From Streptomyces sp. SUK 48 (GTDB taxonomy: Bacteria; Actinomycetota; Actinomycetes; Streptomycetales; Streptomycetaceae), in NCBI RefSeq assembly GCF_009650765.1, contig NZ_CP045740.1, positions 3,882,001 to 3,946,000 on the forward strand: 64,000 nt of DNA, written 5' to 3'. Position 1 is the stretch's first letter, and each line of letters opens with the position of its first letter. This document shows positions 8,213 to 16,745 of this stretch, piece by piece. Position numbers and translations under genes: made by a program. The notes under the pieces were generated by a model. It worked only from the letters and a program-made list of their open reading frames with translations, did no database searches and was not told the DNA's origin.

Positions 8213-10567
8213 ATGCCAAAGAAGCGCTCGGGCGGTGGTCTGTCGCCGTTGCAGCAGGCCGCGAAGTTCCTCGGTGTCAGTGTGCTCGCGGGAGCCGTGA
8301 TGGCCGGCATCGCACTGCCCGCGGCCGGCGCCCTGGGCCTCGCGGCCAAGGGCTCGGTCCAGAGCTTCGACGAGATCCCGGCCAACCTGAAGAGTCCCCA
8401 GCTCAGCCAGCGCACGACGATCCTGGACGCCAAGGGCGCGCAGATCGCGAGCGTGTACAGCAGGGACCGTACGGTGGTCGACCTCAAGGACATCTCGCCG
8501 TACATGCAGAAGGCGATCGTCGCGATCGAGGACTCGCGCTTCTACCAGCACGGCGCGATCGACCTCAAGGGCGTGCTGCGCGCCCTGAACAAGAACGCGC
8601 AGGAGGGCGGGGTCGCGCAGGGCGCCTCCACGCTCACCCAGCAGCTGGTGAAGAACTACTTCATCGAGGAGGCCGGCGACGACCCGACGAAGGTCGCCGA
8701 GGCCACCCAGCAGACCATGGGCCGCAAGGTCCGCGAGCTGAAGTACGCGATCCAGATCGAGGAGCAGCTCGGCAAGAAGAAGATCCTCGAGAACTATCTG
8801 AACATCACCTTCTTCGGTGAGCAGGCATACGGCGTGGAGGCCGCCTCCGAGCGGTACTTCTCCAAGCACGCCAAGGACCTCACCCTCCAGGAGTCCGCGC
8901 TGCTGGCCGGCATCGTGCAGTCCCCGAGCCGCTACGACCCGGTCAACGACGAGGCGGAGGCCACCAAGCGCCGCAACACCGTGCTCCAGCGCATGGCGGA
9001 GCTGGGCGACATCTCCCCGCAGGAGGCCGCCGAGGCCAAGCGCCAGCCGCTCGGCCTCAAGCCCAGCCAGCCCAAGAACGGCTGCATCACCGCCGTCCAG
9101 GGCGCCGGCTTCTTCTGCGACTACGTGCGCGAGGTCTTCCTCACCGACCCGGTCTTCGGCAAGACCAAGGAGGCGCGCGCGAAGCTGTGGAACCAGGGCG
9201 GTCTGACGATCCGTACGACGCTCGACCCGCAGGCCCAGCAGTCCGTGCAGAACTCCATCAAGGAGCACGTCTACAAGTCCGACCAGGTGGCGACGGCCGC
9301 GACGATCGTCGAGCCGGGCACCGGCAAGATCCTCGCCATGGGCCAGTCCCGGCCGTACGGCTTCGGCACGAACGAGACGCAGATCAACCTGTCGGTGAAC
9401 CAGGGCATGGGCGGCGGCGCGGGCTACCAGCCCGGTTCGACGTTCAAGCCGATCGTCGCGGCGGCCGCGATCGAGGGCGGCAAGTCCCCGGGGCAGCAGT
9501 ACTCCTCGCCGTACGAGATGCCGTACCCGAGCCCGGTGGCCGCCTGCAACGGCAAGACCTGGCGCAACGACCCGGCCAAGCCCGCCAAGCTGACCAACGA
9601 GAACGAGTCGGAGCACGGGCCGTACGGCATGAAGGAGGCGACCGCCAAGTCGGTCAACACCTACTACGTGCAGCTGATCAGCGACATCGGCATCTGCCCG
9701 GTGATCGACATGGCGAAGAAGATGGGCGTGGCGCGCGCGGACGGCCGCCAGATCGACCAGGCCCCCTCGATCGCGCTCGGCACCCAGGAGATGTCCCCGC
9801 TGACGATGGCGAGCGCGTACGCCACCTTCGCCTCGCGCGGCATGTACTGCACCCCGGTCTCCATCGAGTCGGTCACCCAGACGACCGGCAGCCGGGTGAA
9901 GTCCCTGCCGGTGCCGCGTTCGACCTGCTCGCGCGCGATGTCGGAGAAGACCGCGGACACCGTCAGCACGCTCCTGAAGGGCGTGGTCGAGGACGGCACC
10001 GGCCAGGAGGCCGGCCTCGGCGACCGCCCGAGCGCGGGCAAGACCGGTACGACGGACGAGCGCTTCGCCGCCTGGTTCGTCGGCTACACCCCGAACATGG
10101 CGGGCGCGGTCTGGGTCGGCGACCCGCAGCACCGGCGCCACATGGTCAACATCACCATCGGCGGCATCCCGCACGACAAGGTCTACGGCGGTGAGGTCCC
10201 CGGCCCGATCTGGCGCGACATGATGAACGGCGCCCTGGAGGGCAAGCCGACCGAGAACTTCAACCTGGTCGACATCCCGGACGACAACGGCTCCGGCGAC
10301 AACCACCAGGGCCAGGGCCAGGGACAAGGCCAGGGCCAGGGCCAGGGTCAGGGGCGGGGCAACGGCGGTCAGCACGGCGGCGCCGACGGCGGCGGCCACG
10401 GACAGCTGATCGGCGGCCTGCTCGGCGGTCTGACCGGCGGCGCGAACGGCGGCGGCCCCGGCGACATCGGCGGCACGGTGCCGTCCGCGCCCGGCAACGT
10501 CATCCAGGGGCAGACGAACGGCGGGGCGAACGGCCGGGCGGTCGGAGGGACCGGCGGTCGCCGCTAG
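8213..10567 (+). CDS. Class A penicillin-binding protein (glycosyltransferase/transpeptidase)
   Basis: A 784-residue bifunctional peptidoglycan synthase. A signal-anchor helix lies at about residues 19-45. The GT51 glycosyltransferase domain shows IVAIEDSRFYQHGAID (catalytic Glu) and GASTLTQQLVKNYF. The transpeptidase domain carries the SxxK nucleophile motif in GSTFKPIV, the SxN motif in KSVNTYY and the KTG motif in AGKTGTTD. The C-terminal 80 residues are a Gly/Gln/Asn tail with a (GQ)n run, outside the catalytic core and presumably extracellular. The gene order wblA, PBP, YqeY is conserved in Streptomyces. A 21-bp hairpin follows the stop. Confidence 0.95.
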   Translation: MPKKRSGGGLSPLQQAAKFLGVSVLAGAVMAGIALPAAGALGLAAKGSVQSFDEIPANLKSPQLSQRTTILDAKGAQIASVYSRDRTVVDLKDISPYMQKAIVAIEDSRFYQHGAIDLKGVLRALNKNAQEGGVAQGASTLTQQLVKNYFIEEAGDDPTKVAEATQQTMGRKVRELKYAIQIEEQLGKKKILENYLNITFFGEQAYGVEAASERYFSKHAKDLTLQESALLAGIVQSPSRYDPVNDEAEATKRRNTVLQRMAELGDISPQEAAEAKRQPLGLKPSQPKNGCITAVQGAGFFCDYVREVFLTDPVFGKTKEARAKLWNQGGLTIRTTLDPQAQQSVQNSIKEHVYKSDQVATAATIVEPGTGKILAMGQSRPYGFGTNETQINLSVNQGMGGGAGYQPGSTFKPIVAAAAIEGGKSPGQQYSSPYEMPYPSPVAACNGKTWRNDPAKPAKLTNENESEHGPYGMKEATAKSVNTYYVQLISDIGICPVIDMAKKMGVARADGRQIDQAPSIALGTQEMSPLTMASAYATFASRGMYCTPVSIESVTQTTGSRVKSLPVPRSTCSRAMSEKTADTVSTLLKGVVEDGTGQEAGLGDRPSAGKTGTTDERFAAWFVGYTPNMAGAVWVGDPQHRRHMVNITIGGIPHDKVYGGEVPGPIWRDMMNGALEGKPTENFNLVDIPDDNGSGDNHQGQGQGQGQGQGQGQGRGNGGQHGGADGGGHGQLIGGLLGGLTGGANGGGPGDIGGTVPSAPGNVIQGQTNGGANGRAVGGTGGRR
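10307..10354 (+). repeat. Hexanucleotide repeat encoding a Gly-Gln run
   Basis: About eight tandem copies of CAGGGC (variants CAGGGA, CAAGGC, CAGGGT) encode alternating Gln-Gly in the PBP tail. Slippage at this site would change tail length in steps of two residues without breaking the frame. Confidence 0.85.
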
Positions 10568-10577
10568 GTCTTCCGGA

Positions 10578-10633
10578 CAGTACGACGATGGGGCCGCACT
10601 CTTTCCCGAGGGTGCGGCCCCATCGTCGTACTG
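10578..10633. terminator. Strong bidirectional terminator between PBP and YqeY
   Basis: A perfect 21-bp inverted repeat with arms at 10578-10598 and 10613-10633 and a 14-nt loop sits between two convergent genes. Confidence 0.92.
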
Positions 10634-10658
10634 TCGTACTGCCTTCCCGGTCCCGGGG

Positions 10659-11126
10659 TCAGCCCTGGAGGAGCTTCTTCACCGCGGCGGCGACGCGGCC
10701 GCCCTCGGCCCGGCCGGCCACCTTGGGGTTGACGATCTTCATGACGGCGCCCATGGCACGCGGCCCCTCGGCGCCCGACGCCTTGGCCTCCTCGACGGCC
10801 TGGGCGACGATCGTGTTCAGCTCGTCGTCGGACAGCTGCTGGGGCAGGTACTCGGCGAGCACCTCGCCCTCCGCCTTCTCCCGCTCGGCCGACTCGGCGC
10901 GGCCGCCCTGCGCGAAGGCGTCGGCCGCCTCGCGGCGCTTCTTCGCCTCGCGGGTGATCACCTTGAGGACCTCGTCGTCGGACAGTTCCCGCTTCGCCTT
11001 GCCCGCGACCTCCTCGTTGGTGATGGCGGAGAGGGTCAGCCGGAGCGTCGAGGAGCGGAGCTCGTTGCGCTCCTTGATCGCGGCGTTGAGGTCGTCCTGG
11101 AGCTTCGACTTGAGCGTGGTGGTCAT
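10659..11126 (-). CDS. GatB/YqeY domain protein
   Basis: A 155-residue YqeY-like protein, related to the C-terminal tRNA-contacting domain of GatB. The N-terminal LKSKLQDDLNAAIKERNEL, the central KREAADAFAQGGRAE segment and the C-terminal MGAVMKIVNPKVAGRAEGG loop are the family hallmarks. Family members are thought to act near tRNA or amidotransferase function, but the precise role is not known. It stands alone, convergent with the PBP gene. Confidence 0.92.
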   Translation of the reverse strand: MTTTLKSKLQDDLNAAIKERNELRSSTLRLTLSAITNEEVAGKAKRELSDDEVLKVITREAKKRREAADAFAQGGRAESAEREKAEGEVLAEYLPQQLSDDELNTIVAQAVEEAKASGAEGPRAMGAVMKIVNPKVAGRAEGGRVAAAVKKLLQG

Positions 11127-11220
11127 GTGGTCGATTGTCTCAGGTGCGGGGCGGGCGGTGCCTGCCGATTTAGCGGGCGGCCGGTCCCGGGTGGCGCCCG
11201 CGGTCTGACACGATGGTCAT

Positions 11221-12126
11221 ATGCGCGCGCGATACGGAATTCCCCTGGGAATCATGGCGGCAGGCGCCGCCGGTCTGGCGTACTCGGTGGGCTTCGAGGC
11301 CCGCTCCTTCCGCCTGCGACGGGTGACCGTCCCCGTCCTGCCGCCGGGCATGCATCCGCTGCGCGTGCTCCAGGTCTCCGACATCCACATGGTCGGCGGC
11401 CAGCGCAAGAAGCAGCGGTGGCTGCGCTCGCTGGCGGGCCTGCGCCCGGACTTCGTGATCAACACGGGCGACAACCTGTCGGACCCGGAGGGCGTGCCGG
11501 AGGTGCTGGACGCGCTGGGCCCGCTGATGGAGTTCCCGGGGGCGTACGTCTTCGGCTCCAACGACTACTACGGCCCCAAACTCCGCAACCCCGCCCGCTA
11601 CTTGCTGGAGAAGACCAGCGGCCGCCACGGTCTGAACGGCAACGCGCCGGCGGTCGGCGCGATCCACAACCCGTGGGAGGGCCTGCGGGACGGCTTCGAC
11701 GAGGCGGGCTGGGTGAACCTGACCAACACCCGCGGCGCCCTGAAGATCGACGGCGTGTCGATCGAGCTGACCGGCCTGGACGACCCGCACATCAAGCGCG
11801 ACCGCTACGCCAAGGTGGCCGGCGGGCCGACGGAGTCGTACGACTTCTCGCTCGGCGTGGTCCACGCCCCCTACCTGCGCGTCCTGGACGCCTTCACGGC
11901 GGACGACTACCCGCTGATCCTGGCCGGCCACACGCACGGCGGGCAGCTGTGCATCCCCTTCTACGGCGCCCTGGTCACCAACTGCGACCTGGACACCGAC
12001 CGGGTGAAGGGCCTGTCCACGCACACGGCGCAGGGCCGTACCTCCTACCTGCACGTCTCGGCGGGCTGCGGCACCAACCGCTACACCCCGGTGCGCTTCG
12101 CGTGCCCCCGGAGGCGACGCTGCTGA
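11221..12126 (+). CDS. Calcineurin-like metallophosphoesterase, apparent frameshift near the 3' end
   Basis: A 301-residue metallophosphoesterase. An N-terminal hydrophobic segment (residues 8-21) probably anchors it in the membrane. Metal-binding motifs are VSDIHMVG, INTGDNLSD, GSNDYY (in place of GNHD) and LAGHTHGGQ. The frame ends with an atypical PRRRRC, while in the next frame CPPEATLLTLVPRS continues to a stop at 12144-12146, which looks like the normal end of this family. A one-base loss in the C-run at 12105-12109 would explain it. The metal-binding core lies before the shift, so the activity may survive. Either a real mutation or a sequencing error is possible. Confidence 0.85.
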   Translation: MRARYGIPLGIMAAGAAGLAYSVGFEARSFRLRRVTVPVLPPGMHPLRVLQVSDIHMVGGQRKKQRWLRSLAGLRPDFVINTGDNLSDPEGVPEVLDALGPLMEFPGAYVFGSNDYYGPKLRNPARYLLEKTSGRHGLNGNAPAVGAIHNPWEGLRDGFDEAGWVNLTNTRGALKIDGVSIELTGLDDPHIKRDRYAKVAGGPTESYDFSLGVVHAPYLRVLDAFTADDYPLILAGHTHGGQLCIPFYGALVTNCDLDTDRVKGLSTHTAQGRTSYLHVSAGCGTNRYTPVRFACPRRRRC

Positions 12127-12213
12127 CGCTGGTGCCGAGGTCGTGACCGGCCTGGTGACCTGCCTGGCTCCCTGGCGACGCACCCGGTAACCCGCCTGGC
12201 GTAGCCCACATGG

Positions 12214-12244
12214 CCCTCACGCGCTCCCCTTCCTAGCGTGAGGG
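12214..12244 (+). promoter_or_regulatory. Inverted repeat directly upstream of the Pr6Pr-type gene
   Basis: Perfect 9-bp arms CCCTCACGC / GCGTGAGGG flank a 13-nt loop and end 1 bp before the ATG at 12246. The right half includes TAGCGT, which resembles a Streptomyces -10 element, so the transcript may be nearly leaderless. Operator or promoter is inference. Confidence 0.4.
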
Positions 12245-12245
12245 C

Positions 12246-12974
12246 ATGACCGCCCAGATACCCAGGGAGATCCCGGGCCTGCCCCCGGTCCCGGCGTCCC
12301 CCCTGCTCCCGCGTTCCGCCGCGCCGGCCAGGGCGGTACCGGCCCCGTGGCACCGCCCCTGGGCCGCGGCGTACCGCCTGCTGACGGCGCTGCTCGCGGC
12401 GGCGGGCGTGGCCCTCGCCGTCCTGCGGAGCACCCCGGCGCACGCGCTGAGCTACTTCGGTGTGCAGGCGGCCGCGATCCTGGCCCTGACCATGCTCCTG
12501 TCGGCGTCCCGCGCGTGGCGCGCCCGCCGGGACCCGCACTCCTGGCTGTGCGGCGCGGCACTGCTGTACGCCCTGGTCTCCGCGCTGACCTACCACCTGC
12601 TGCTGGCCGGGACCCCGTTCTCCATGACGGCGTCCACGACGCCCCCGGAGCGCTGGCACACGCAGTGGATCACCCTCCAGCTCCTGTACACGGTGGCTCC
12701 CGCGGCGGCCCTGCTGGACTGGCTGTGCCTGACCCCGGCACCCCGGCTGCACCTGCCCCAGGCCACGACCTGGCTCCTCTACCCCCTGGCCTACCTGGCC
12801 TTCACCCTCGCCCGCGGCACCCCGTACCTCTACTCCTTCCTGAACCCCGCCGCCCACGGCTACCGCCACACCCTGGCCAACGCCCTCCTCCTGGGCCTGG
12901 CGACCTACGCCCTGGCCGCCGCCCTCGTGGCCCTGGACCACGCCCGCCCGACCCCGATCAGCCGCCGCCTGTGA
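12246..12974 (+). CDS. Pr6Pr-family integral membrane protein
   Basis: A 242-residue protein with a Pro/Ala-rich cytoplasmic start and about six hydrophobic helices, the first at AAYRLLTALLAAAGVALAVL. The conserved YFGVQAAAILALTML, the TPPERWHTQWITLQLLYTV and the YPLAYLAFTLARG...YLYSFLNP segments fit the Pr6Pr / FAR-17a-like group of uncharacterised membrane proteins. No catalytic residues can be assigned. It is the last chromosomal gene before the tRNA-Pro integration site. Confidence 0.8.
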   Translation: MTAQIPREIPGLPPVPASPLLPRSAAPARAVPAPWHRPWAAAYRLLTALLAAAGVALAVLRSTPAHALSYFGVQAAAILALTMLLSASRAWRARRDPHSWLCGAALLYALVSALTYHLLLAGTPFSMTASTTPPERWHTQWITLQLLYTVAPAAALLDWLCLTPAPRLHLPQATTWLLYPLAYLAFTLARGTPYLYSFLNPAAHGYRHTLANALLLGLATYALAAALVALDHARPTPISRRL

Positions 12975-13041
12975 ACCGGATTTCGTTTCCTGGCCCCCGG
13001 TGGGCTAAAGTAAACGACGTCGCCGCGACAAGCAGTGACAC

Positions 13042-13115
13042 CGGGGTGTAGCGCAGCTTGGCAGCGCGCTTCGTTCGGGACGAAGAGGTCGTGGGTTCAA
13101 ATCCCGCCACCCCGA
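13042..13115 (+). tRNA. tRNA-Pro (anticodon CGG), intact, serves as attachment site
   Basis: A complete cloverleaf can be drawn: acceptor CGGGGTG/CACCCCG, anticodon stem CTTCG/CGAAG with loop TTCGGGA (anticodon CGG at 13076-13078), T-arm GTGGG-TTCAAAT-CCCGC, discriminator A. CCA is not encoded. Its 3' half, from the anticodon loop onward, is repeated at 33326 and 36722, showing that integrating elements use it as attB. Confidence 0.97.
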
Positions 13116-13132
13116 CAGCCGTAACACCAGGT

Positions 13133-13167
13133 CAGGGGCCTGATCCGCTTTGCGGGTCGGGCCCCTG
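13133..13167 (+). terminator. Hairpin after tRNA-Pro (left copy)
   Basis: CAGGGGCC...GGCCCCTG with inner CCGC/GCGG stem forms a long hairpin, closed with G-U wobbles in RNA. A copy differing by one base is found at 36780-36814 beyond the right att site. Confidence 0.85.
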
Positions 13168-13187
13168 AGTGGTTTCCGAGGTCGTCT

Positions 13188-13206
13188 TGGGAGCCGTTTG
13201 GGAGCC
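13188..13206 (+). other. Paired TGGGAGCC sites, left end of element A (candidate arm-type sites)
   Basis: TGGGAGCC occurs twice, at 13188 and 13199, an 11-bp period (one helical turn). The GGG triplets are 74 and 85 bp beyond the tRNA discriminator base. The same spacing recurs at the left end of element B, and related pairs lie near the right ends, so these probably bind integrase or excisionase. Confidence 0.65.
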
Positions 13207-13350
13207 GACTTCGGGATTCGGCCCCCAAACAGCTGCCCCGCTCCGTCATGTCAGCCGCCTCGACCAGGCGGCACCGATCTGCTTCGCTGCAAGCCAGCTC
13301 TATACCGCGCCTCCGACCTACCAGCCGTCATGACGAAGTGCGCTTGCGCA

Positions 13351-14541
13351 TCACCGCCGGTCCGCGCCACGAAGGATGTCGACAAGATCAGCAGGAGTGG
13401 GAATCCGTCCCCTGAGGAAGATGACCGCGCCAAATGTAACGACAAAGCCGAGCAGCGGCCCCAAGGCGTCAGAGGGGATCCCGAAGGAGACCGCCGCAGC
13501 CATCGCAGCGACGACCCCAGCGCCGAGAGCGAGGAGCCGTAGGTACTCACCTTGAGTCGCCGAGACGTCTGGGTCTAGACGGTCGTCATCGAGAAGCTGG
13601 CCGAGCCGGCCCTCCGCGTATCGCTCCGCGATAATCACTAGCATTACGGCCATTTCCCTTGATGCCTCGGCTGGGTCGGCGTCCTGCCGAGCCTCAGCGG
13701 CCCGTAGTGCGCCGACCACTTGCGCAGCATGCGACTTAAGGGCTCTGCGGTGTTGACTGCTGATGTCCACGAGGCCGAACGTGCTGTGCCAAACAGATTC
13801 CGGCGCGGGATAGCGCGTCTTGTACGCCCGCCAGATGACTCGTTCGGCAGACCGCATCGAGACCCTCGGGACTCCAGCTACACCAGTCCCCTGCAACCAC
13901 TGCTGATGTGCACGACTACACCGTGCGGCTGACACCAGCAGCACCACGACTGGCAGAAAGCCGCCCCGCTCTGCCCACTTCCTCTCCCGTCGCTCGCGTT
14001 CCTGCTTCGCTCGTTCGCTTTCAGGAAACGAAAGGCTGACGCCACGCACGGCCAAAAACACTGTGACGACGAGGAACAGCGACAGCGCGACCCGCAATCC
14101 GAAAGCAAGGCTGGGCGGGCTGTCCCGCATGTGCCCGAGCAACGTCGCGGCAGACGCCACCTTGCTTGCTGTCCATCGCAGCGCGTCGACCATCCCGTTC
14201 AGGAGAGAACCGCCCGTGACGGCGAGGGCCACCACCACCCATAGGGTCAGCATCATCGGCACCTGCGCCAGGAAGCCCTGCCACCACAGCAACACACACT
14301 GAGGAGCCAGTCCCTTCAAGTCGTCCGGAACACGGCCGCTTGTGACCGGAACAACCATCGCACGGGTGTGTTCCATGAAGATCGAGGCTCGCTCCTGCGC
14401 GAAGGCGTCCCGTCGCCTGCGAACCCGCTCTATGGTCTGCTGCCGCAAGGGTGGCCATACGTTCCGGCGCCACAACTCCCAAACATAGAGAAGCAGTAGG
14501 ACACCCACGAGCGCGGTCGTCCCCTTCAGCACGGTAATCAT
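13351..14541 (-). CDS. Hypothetical multi-pass membrane protein between attL and int
   Basis: A protein of about 396 residues (408 if the GTG at 14577 is used) that I do not recognise. It has an N-terminal hydrophobic helix (ALVGVLLLLYVWELW), further membrane segments near MLTLWVVVALAVTGG, FGLRVALSLFLVVTVFLAV and GGFLPVVVLLVSAA, a charged cytoplasmic domain, and two C-terminal helices around LLALGAGVVAAMAAAVSFG and LLGFVVTFGAVIFL. Its GC content is lower than the surroundings. It sits between the recombination site and the integrase, where most elements have no gene, so it is probably cargo. No ribosome binding site favours either start. Confidence 0.65.
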   Translation of the reverse strand: MITVLKGTTALVGVLLLLYVWELWRRNVWPPLRQQTIERVRRRRDAFAQERASIFMEHTRAMVVPVTSGRVPDDLKGLAPQCVLLWWQGFLAQVPMMLTLWVVVALAVTGGSLLNGMVDALRWTASKVASAATLLGHMRDSPPSLAFGLRVALSLFLVVTVFLAVRGVSLSFPESERAKQERERRERKWAERGGFLPVVVLLVSAARCSRAHQQWLQGTGVAGVPRVSMRSAERVIWRAYKTRYPAPESVWHSTFGLVDISSQHRRALKSHAAQVVGALRAAEARQDADPAEASREMAVMLVIIAERYAEGRLGQLLDDDRLDPDVSATQGEYLRLLALGAGVVAAMAAAVSFGIPSDALGPLLGFVVTFGAVIFLRGRIPTPADLVDILRGADRR

Positions 14542-14632
14542 GACGAGAGTCTTGCTGACCCCACTGACATCACGCACGGAGCAGACGACACACCGGGGAG
14601 GGGCTGGCTATAAGGAATCCGACGTGGACGCC

Positions 14633-14665
14633 GAGGACCCCGGCTGTATCCCAACCGGGGTCCTC
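14633..14665 (-). terminator. Hairpin terminator downstream of int
   Basis: A perfect 11-bp inverted repeat, GAGGACCCCGG / CCGGGGTCCTC, with an 11-nt loop lies 31 bp after the integrase stop in the direction of its transcription. Confidence 0.8.
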
Positions 14666-14696
14666 ATTCGTCATCGGCACGCTCGAATGGCGGCTG

Positions 14697-16217
14697 CTAC
14701 TGCTGGGGCACTCCCCCGCGCACCCGTAGAAGTCCATCGAGCACGCTAACTGGCGACGACGGGCACATCGACAGCCGAGCGTCGAGCGCAGCTCCCCATT
14801 GCTCTGTCAAGCCGACCATGAGCCTCCGGCGCATGCCAGGAGTCACGTGGGCATAACGAGCCGAGACCGAGCCGTCGAGGTGGCCCATGCGTTCGTCCAT
14901 GAGGACCTTCTCGGTTCCCAGGTCCTCCATCATCGTGCGATGGGCATGGCGCAGGCCGTGCGGGGTGAGGCCCTTGGCGATCGGGATCCAGCAGGAGTCG
15001 GCCCGCTCGCTGGCGCCGCGCCCCCGCGCCGGCACTCCTGGCCACGGCTCACCGAGCAAGGGAACGGGCCGCGCCTCCTGCGGGGCCTTCTTCGGGTACC
15101 AGCCGGAGACCGCCGGGGTGAACAGCCAGGTGGCGAAGCCGTTTCGGCGCCAGTGGGAAGCGTGCTCCGGCAACGCTCCCCCTCGTACGAACCCGAGGTC
15201 CGCGATGGCCTGCTTCACCTTCGCTCGGGTGGCTTCGGTGACGCGGTTGGGGTGGTTGAGAACGTTGGACACCGTGCCCGTGGAGACTCCGGCGCGGCGC
15301 GCGACGTCGACGAGCTTGGCGCCCTGGTGGCCACCGGTGCGAGCCGCTCCCTGCCCTCGGAATAGGTAGGTCCTCCCGTGACACGGGCACGGCGTGGGTT
15401 TCGTACGGGCGATGTGGTTGGCCACCAGCGCCGACAACCAGTCCATCGAGTCGATGGTGCGGTAGCTGTCGTCCTTGGGCGGACAGCGCACCAGCTCGCC
15501 CGTGTCGAGTTCGTACAGCTGCCATTCGACGCGGATAGCCCCAGGTCGGGCGAACTCGGTTTCCAGGCCGACGATTTCGCCCCAGCGCATGCCGGTGTAC
15601 CCCTTGAGGGCCACGGCGACGAACTCGTCGTCGCGGCCGGAGAGCAGGGCGGCCCTCTCGGCGGTCAGCAGGATGCCGAGCGCGTCGGTGACGACCTTCT
15701 CGGGACCACGGTCGCGGGAGCGGCCGGCGCGCTTGCCGCGTCCGCGTCGCCTGGCGGCCGGGTTTGACGTGATCAGGCCCTCGTCGATCGCGTCCTCGAA
15801 GATGAGGTGGAGCGTCGAGCGCCAGGTCTTGACGCTGGAGGCCGCGTAGGCGGCCTTCTCCTTCTTCTCCCAGAGGTCGACGTCCGTGCGCAGGATGCCG
15901 GAGAGCGCCTTGTGCTCGAAGTCGGGAAGCAGGTGCTCCTCGATGTGCCGCTTGTAGTTCTGCATGGTCGAGGCGGCCAGGTCTTGGCCCTCGTACCAGC
16001 GGTTGGCGTACTCGCCGAAGGTCTCCTGGCCGAGCGCCGGGTCGCGCCAGTCGCCGCGCCGGTACTTGTTCTCGGCCTCGCTCGCGGCGCGCTGGGCCTC
16101 GCCCTTGGTGGCGAACCTGATCGCCTTGCCCGTCTCGTCGACGACCGTGAGGTGCTTGCCGGGCGCGGTCTTGTATCGGCCGCGCCAGTAGTTTCCGCGC
16201 TTCTCCGCGAAACCCAC
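14697..16217 (-). CDS. int: Tyrosine recombinase (integrase) with an embedded LacI-type HTH
   Basis: A 506-residue site-specific recombinase. Residues 1-60 resemble an arm-binding domain, about 65-160 the core-binding SAM-like domain (NYKRHIEEHLLPDF), and the catalytic domain follows. Catalytic residues read as Arg211 (TGMRWGEIVG), His420-x-x-Arg423 (PHGLRHAH), His446 (ERMGHLD) and Tyr455 (SARYAHV). Between Arg211 and the HxxR box, residues 301-345 are a LacI-family DNA-binding domain (KLVDVARRAGVSTGTVSNVLN...), an insertion not found in classical integrases. The GTG at 16217 follows GGGAGGAA. It lies 27 bp after the Xis-like gene. It is the likely recombinase for the tRNA-Pro site. Confidence 0.93.
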   Translation of the reverse strand: MGFAEKRGNYWRGRYKTAPGKHLTVVDETGKAIRFATKGEAQRAASEAENKYRRGDWRDPALGQETFGEYANRWYEGQDLAASTMQNYKRHIEEHLLPDFEHKALSGILRTDVDLWEKKEKAAYAASSVKTWRSTLHLIFEDAIDEGLITSNPAARRRGRGKRAGRSRDRGPEKVVTDALGILLTAERAALLSGRDDEFVAVALKGYTGMRWGEIVGLETEFARPGAIRVEWQLYELDTGELVRCPPKDDSYRTIDSMDWLSALVANHIARTKPTPCPCHGRTYLFRGQGAARTGGHQGAKLVDVARRAGVSTGTVSNVLNHPNRVTEATRAKVKQAIADLGFVRGGALPEHASHWRRNGFATWLFTPAVSGWYPKKAPQEARPVPLLGEPWPGVPARGRGASERADSCWIPIAKGLTPHGLRHAHRTMMEDLGTEKVLMDERMGHLDGSVSARYAHVTPGMRRRLMVGLTEQWGAALDARLSMCPSSPVSVLDGLLRVRGGVPQQ

Positions 16218-16244
16218 GTGTTCCTCCCCTTCCTCGTCGTCGCC

Positions 16245-16619
16245 CTAAGCCGCGGTGCCGAACTGGCTCTGGCGTGCTCGGCGTGGTGGCCGGGCGCGCA
16301 GGGAGGCCGTGGGCACGGCAGACGGAGGAGAGAGCTTGCGGGTTGGCGACTTGGGAGCGGAGGCAGTTGTCAGCTGCTGCCGCGCGGAGGCGGGGCGTGC
16401 CTCGTGCATGCGGATGATCTCCGCGAGGTGCTCGCCGGTGAAGCGGTAGGCGCGGCCGACGCGAGTGAACGGGATGAGGCGTCGACGGGCGCGGTCCTTG
16501 ACCCACCAGGCGGAGCAGCCGAGGACGGCGGCGACCTCCTCTGGGACGTACAGGCGCGGGAGAGCGACCTCCGAGTGCGAAGTCGGCGCGGAGGCAGGGA
16601 GTATCGCGGATTGACGCAA
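16245..16619 (-). CDS. Xis-like helix-turn-helix protein
   Basis: About 124 residues. The conserved part, LPRLYVPEEVAAVLGCSAWW...GRAYRFTGEHLAEII, is the MerR-like/excisionase HTH fold, followed by a basic Ser/Pro/Arg tail. Such proteins bend DNA at the att site and bias the integrase toward excision. The TTG at 16619 is preferred because AGAGGA lies 8 bp upstream; a GTG at 16658 is also open but lacks such a site. It is the gene just before int, the usual xis-int order. Confidence 0.8.
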   Translation of the reverse strand: MRQSAILPASAPTSHSEVALPRLYVPEEVAAVLGCSAWWVKDRARRRLIPFTRVGRAYRFTGEHLAEIIRMHEARPASARQQLTTASAPKSPTRKLSPPSAVPTASLRARPPRRARQSQFGTAA

Positions 16620-16745
16620 GGTATGAGTCCTCTTCTGGCAGGCGTGGTGCGGCAACACCGGCCCGCCGGTCGATCGCTAGGGATGTGGTGAGGTGTCCGC
16701 GCTGGGGGTTTGCGGGCCCAGGACGGGGTGAATGAGGGTCGGCGG

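Noticed and set aside
10307..10354. CRISPR-like repeat
   Set aside because: The hexamers are contiguous, in frame, and encode Gly-Gln in the PBP tail; there are no spacers.
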